64,000 bases of DNA. Source: Fusibacter_A sp965140735. GTDB taxonomy: Bacteria; Bacillota; Clostridia; Peptostreptococcales; Acidaminobacteraceae. Shown piece by piece: positions 60,947-64,000 of this stretch. The translations under genes and the position numbers were made by a program. The stretch lies in NCBI GenBank assembly GCA_965140735.1, contig OZ223306.1, positions 372,001 through 436,000 of the forward strand. Direction: 5' to 3'. The notes under the pieces were generated by a model. The model was not told where the DNA came from. It saw only the letters and a list, made by a program, of their open reading frames with translations, and did not search any database. The stretch's first letter is position 1. Every line of letters begins with the position of its first letter.

Positions 60947-61444
60947 ATGAGTGACTTAATGATCAGACATGCTGAACTGAAAGATGCTGACGGTATTGTG
61001 ACAATTCGTAAGCAAATAGCGGTTGCACAAAACACTCTGGGATTGCCATATCAATCGGTTAAGAAGAGTGAACAGTTTTTAGAAAGAGTACTTGCAGATC
61101 CTACCAGTTATATTCTAGTCGCTGAAAAAGATGAACAAATTGTAGGCATTTGTTCCATAAAAGTTTTTGATAATCCAAAGATGAATCATGCAGCGACTTT
61201 GGGTATTATGGTACACGAAGCCTATCACGGGCAAGGAATTGGCAATGCACTTATGACTGAAATTTTAAAATTATCAGATGATTGGCTTATGCTTAAACGC
61301 ATTGAATTAGGTGTGATCAATGATAATGAAAAAGCCATGAAGCTTTATGAAAAACATGGTTTTGAAAAAGAGGGACTTAAGAAATATGCAATTAAGAAAG
61401 ATGGTGTTTATGCAGATGAAGTGATCATGGCAAGATATCGTTAA
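60947..61444 (+). CDS. GNAT-family N-acetyltransferase between T-box and valS
   Basis: 166 residues; acetyl-CoA-dependent acetyltransferase. The CoA-binding motif is VHEAYHGQGIGNALM (R/Q-x-x-G-x-G/A type) and the C-terminal YEKHGFEKEG is typical of RimI-like and PhnO-like members. Substrate unknown. ATG 60947 follows GGGAG; ATG 60911, right after the terminator T-run, has no ribosome-binding site. It is transcribed with valS (35 bases downstream) under the same T-box, so it would rise in valine or charged-tRNA shortage. Confidence 0.85.
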   Translation: MSDLMIRHAELKDADGIVTIRKQIAVAQNTLGLPYQSVKKSEQFLERVLADPTSYILVAEKDEQIVGICSIKVFDNPKMNHAATLGIMVHEAYHGQGIGNALMTEILKLSDDWLMLKRIELGVINDNEKAMKLYEKHGFEKEGLKKYAIKKDGVYADEVIMARYR

Positions 61445-61479
61445 ACTTAAAATATAAAAAATATTGAGGAGGAACATAT

Positions 61480-64000
61480 ATGGATAGCAAATATAATCCA
61501 AAGGATTTTGAAGATCGAATTTATGACGAATGGATAGCGAAAAAGAGCTTTACGGCAAAGGTTAATCCTGAAAAAGAGCCTTATACTATCGTACTGCCAC
61601 CGCCTAATATTACAGGTCAACTTCATATGGGACATGCACTTGATCAAACGCTTCAAGACGTTTTGATCAGATGGAAGAGACTTCAGGGTTATGAGGCGCT
61701 ATGGCTACCGGGTACGGATCACGCAAGCATTGCAACTGAAGTAAGGGTTCTTAAAAGTATTGAAGAAAAAGAAGGTATTACAAAAGAAGAACTCGGCAGA
61801 GATGAATTCTTGAGACGCGCATGGGAATGGCGTGATGAATACGGTCGTATTATTGTCAATCAAATGAAAAAATTGGGGTCTTCATGCGACTGGGATAAAG
61901 AACGGTTTACAATGGATGCAGGTTGTAACAAAGCGGTTACAGAAGTCTTTATAAGACTTTATGAAAAAGGCCTTATATACAGAGGGAATCGCTTGATTAA
62001 CTGGTGTCCTGATTGTAAGACGACATTATCAGATGCAGAAGTTGAACATGAAGAAAAGCCTGGTCATTTTTATCATATCAATTATCAAGTTAAAGACTCT
62101 GATGAAATGCTTGAAATTGCCACGACTCGACCTGAAACAATGATTGCGGATACGGGTGTTGCTGTAAATCCAAATGATGAAAGATATAAACACCTTATTG
62201 GCAAGACGTGTATATTACCACTTGTGGGTAGAGAATTGCCTATTATTGCAGATGATTATGTTGATCTTGAAGTTGGCACCGGGGCTTTAAAAGTGACGCC
62301 TGCTCATGATCCAAATGACTTTGAAATTGGTATAAGACACAATTTAGACAAGATTAATATTTTTAATGAAGACGCAACCATGAATGAAAATGCAGGTAAA
62401 TATCAAGGTATGGATCGATACACTTGTCGCAAGGAAATCGTTAAAGACCTTGAAACTGGTGGTCATCTTGTAATGATAAAAGATCATGCTCATAATGTGG
62501 GAACGTGTTATAGATGCAATACTGTTATTGAACCGCGTGTATCGGATCAATGGTTTGTGGAAATGGCACCTTTAGCAGCACCAGCGATGGATGTCGTTAA
62601 AGACAGTACTCTGAAAATTGTCCCTGATCGATTTTCAAAAGTGTATATGCACTGGCTTGAAAATATAAGAGACTGGTGTATTTCAAGACAACTTTGGTGG
62701 GGCCATAGAATTCCAGCATTTTATTGTGAATCTTGCCCTGAAATGATTGTTGCTGCTGAAATGCCAACGGTATGTCCAAAATGTGGTGGTACGCATTTTA
62801 GACAAGATGAAGATGTACTTGATACTTGGTTTAGTTCCGCATTGTGGCCATTTTCAACACTTGGATGGCCTGATAAAACGCCCGAACTCGATTATTTCTA
62901 TCCTACCAATGTCCTTGTAACGGGATATGATATCATTTTCTTCTGGGTCATCCGAATGGTCTTCTCAGCACTTGATGAGATGGGAGAAGTGCCTTTTGAG
63001 CACGTCTTCTTACACGGCCTTGTTAGAGATGCACAAGGTAGAAAAATGAGCAAGTCACTTGGGAATGGTGTTGATCCGCTGGATATAATTGATCAATACG
63101 GCGCTGATGCGCTTAGATTTATGCTTGCAACAGGTAATAGCCCAGGGAATGACTTGAAATTCCAAATTGAACGCGTTGAATCATCACGTAACTTTGCAAA
63201 TAAATTGTGGAATGCATCTAGATTTGTCATTATGGGACTTGAAGAAAATGATTTAACACTTACAGGCAATGAGACTTTAACGCTTGCAGATAAATGGATT
63301 CTTTCAAGATTAAATACAGTGACTCAAGATGTTACAACAAGTCTTGATAAATTTGAGCTTGGACTTGCAGCTAATAAAATTTATGAATTTACATGGAACG
63401 AATATTGCGATTGGTATATAGAACTTGCAAAGAAAAGACTTTATGGTGAGGATCAGACTGAGAAGCAAACGGTACAAAAAGTATTGATTACAGTTCTTAA
63501 AGATATCCTAAGACTATTACATCCTTTTATGCCATTTATAACAGAAGAGATTTGGGCACATATGCCAGGAACAAAGAGCTTACTCGTAACAGACCAATGG
63601 CCAGTTCAAGACGAAAAATGGCTAGATATGAATTCTGAAAAACAAATGGAAATTGTTATGGAAGCCATTAAAAATCTTAGAAATGTAAGAGCAGAAATGG
63701 ATGTTGTGCCATCACGAAAAGCAAAATGTATGATTGTGGCATCAGATGTAGAGATCGGAAATCAGTTGCTTGAAAATGCTGAGTATTTGATGACGCTTGC
63801 TTCATGTTCTGAAGTGACTATAATTCATTCGAAATCAGAAGTACCTGAGGATGCGGTTTCAACAGTTGTTTATGGTGCAGAACTGTTTTTACCACTTGCA
63901 GACCTCATTGACTTTGAAAAGGAAATGGAGCGTCTTAAAAAGGAAAAAAGTAAGCTTGAATCTGAAGTTGAAAGGGTTGCTAAAAAACTTTCTAATGAAG
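61480..64000 (+). CDS. valS: Valyl-tRNA synthetase (3' partial)
   Basis: Charges tRNA-Val. About 840 of an expected 880 residues are in the window. The HIGH motif is PPPNITGQLHMGHA (about 41-54) and the KMSKS motif is GRKMSKSLGNG (about 521). The editing domain lies between (TTRPETMIADTGVAV, ATMNENAGKYQG). Zinc-type cysteines are in WCPDC and in CPKC. The N-terminal part of the final coiled coil is visible at the edge (FEKEMERLKKEKSKLESE). GGAGGAA lies just before ATG 61480. The T-box riboswitch at 60663-60910 controls it, and the stop codon is outside the window. Confidence 0.98.
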   Translation, partial: MDSKYNPKDFEDRIYDEWIAKKSFTAKVNPEKEPYTIVLPPPNITGQLHMGHALDQTLQDVLIRWKRLQGYEALWLPGTDHASIATEVRVLKSIEEKEGITKEELGRDEFLRRAWEWRDEYGRIIVNQMKKLGSSCDWDKERFTMDAGCNKAVTEVFIRLYEKGLIYRGNRLINWCPDCKTTLSDAEVEHEEKPGHFYHINYQVKDSDEMLEIATTRPETMIADTGVAVNPNDERYKHLIGKTCILPLVGRELPIIADDYVDLEVGTGALKVTPAHDPNDFEIGIRHNLDKINIFNEDATMNENAGKYQGMDRYTCRKEIVKDLETGGHLVMIKDHAHNVGTCYRCNTVIEPRVSDQWFVEMAPLAAPAMDVVKDSTLKIVPDRFSKVYMHWLENIRDWCISRQLWWGHRIPAFYCESCPEMIVAAEMPTVCPKCGGTHFRQDEDVLDTWFSSALWPFSTLGWPDKTPELDYFYPTNVLVTGYDIIFFWVIRMVFSALDEMGEVPFEHVFLHGLVRDAQGRKMSKSLGNGVDPLDIIDQYGADALRFMLATGNSPGNDLKFQIERVESSRNFANKLWNASRFVIMGLEENDLTLTGNETLTLADKWILSRLNTVTQDVTTSLDKFELGLAANKIYEFTWNEYCDWYIELAKKRLYGEDQTEKQTVQKVLITVLKDILRLLHPFMPFITEEIWAHMPGTKSLLVTDQWPVQDEKWLDMNSEKQMEIVMEAIKNLRNVRAEMDVVPSRKAKCMIVASDVEIGNQLLENAEYLMTLASCSEVTIIHSKSEVPEDAVSTVVYGAELFLPLADLIDFEKEMERLKKEKSKLESEVERVAKKLSNE

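Noticed and set aside
1..64000. CRISPR arrays, prophage, insertion sequences, tRNA or rRNA genes
   Set aside because: I found no array of regularly spaced repeats, no transposase or integrase motif and no tRNA-like cloverleaf or rRNA sequence in the intergenic regions.

Overview
The window is AT-rich, densely coded and carries strong ribosome-binding sites (AGGAGG type). It has [FeFe]-hydrogenase maturation genes, a T-box leader, a CIRCE operator, large-family ABC and c-di-GMP signalling genes and no outer-membrane functions. Together these point to an anaerobic low-GC Gram-positive bacterium of the class Clostridia. I would not name a genus from sequence alone. The window looks like ordinary chromosome: I see no prophage, insertion sequence, CRISPR array, rRNA or tRNA.

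Layout. 1-2979: end of a tryptophan operon, trpC-trpF fusion (5' end cut off), trpB, trpA, with overlapping genes. 3292-6480: alanine racemase, an M20 amidohydrolase and a DppA-type D-aminopeptidase, apparently a D-amino-acid/peptide operon. 6477-8667: an ABC-F ribosome-associated ATPase behind a leader holding a promoter, a 40-codon reading frame, a terminator and a hairpin over the ribosome-binding site. 8772-13305: an EAL protein and a TPR-GAF-GGDEF protein, a likely c-di-GMP breakdown/synthesis pair; a PilZ membrane protein at 21128-22252 is a possible receptor. 13323-16497: hydrogenase maturation (TM1266-type regulator, hydG, hydF) behind a leader with its own promoter, small reading frame and terminator. 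16681-21042: four-PAS hybrid histidine kinase, response regulator and a radical-SAM enzyme.

22610-34703: a NUDIX hydrolase, an ABC exporter, a DUF2179 membrane protein, DAHP synthase, the hflK-hflC pair, a YihY membrane protein with a MacB-like ABC system, and an Hsp20 chaperone under a CIRCE operator. 34802-43111: two small unknown genes on the minus strand, then an operon of three unusual genes: a 1630-residue protein joining HD, nucleotidyltransferase, acetyltransferase-like and phosphoribosyltransferase-like parts; a lactate/malate dehydrogenase homologue with altered active-site residues; and a double flavodoxin-like protein. Directly after it is an independent transcription unit of about 415 nt without a gene (43150-43570), the best candidate for a structured non-coding RNA.

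43607-64000: a TtcA-type tRNA thiolase, a membrane protein with a degenerate kinase-like front, a YhaO/YhaN (SbcD/SbcC-like) nuclease pair, a second ABC export system with an extracellular Ig-like subunit, a class IV aminotransferase with peptidase T and TcdA, a peptidoglycan-binding protein, a LiaF-like membrane protein, and a valine T-box leader reading into an acetyltransferase gene and valS (3' end cut off).

Most worth following up: the non-coding RNA at 43150-43570, the three-gene NAD-related operon beside it, and the two leader regions (6477-6753 and 13323-13590) in which a small reading frame meets a terminator.
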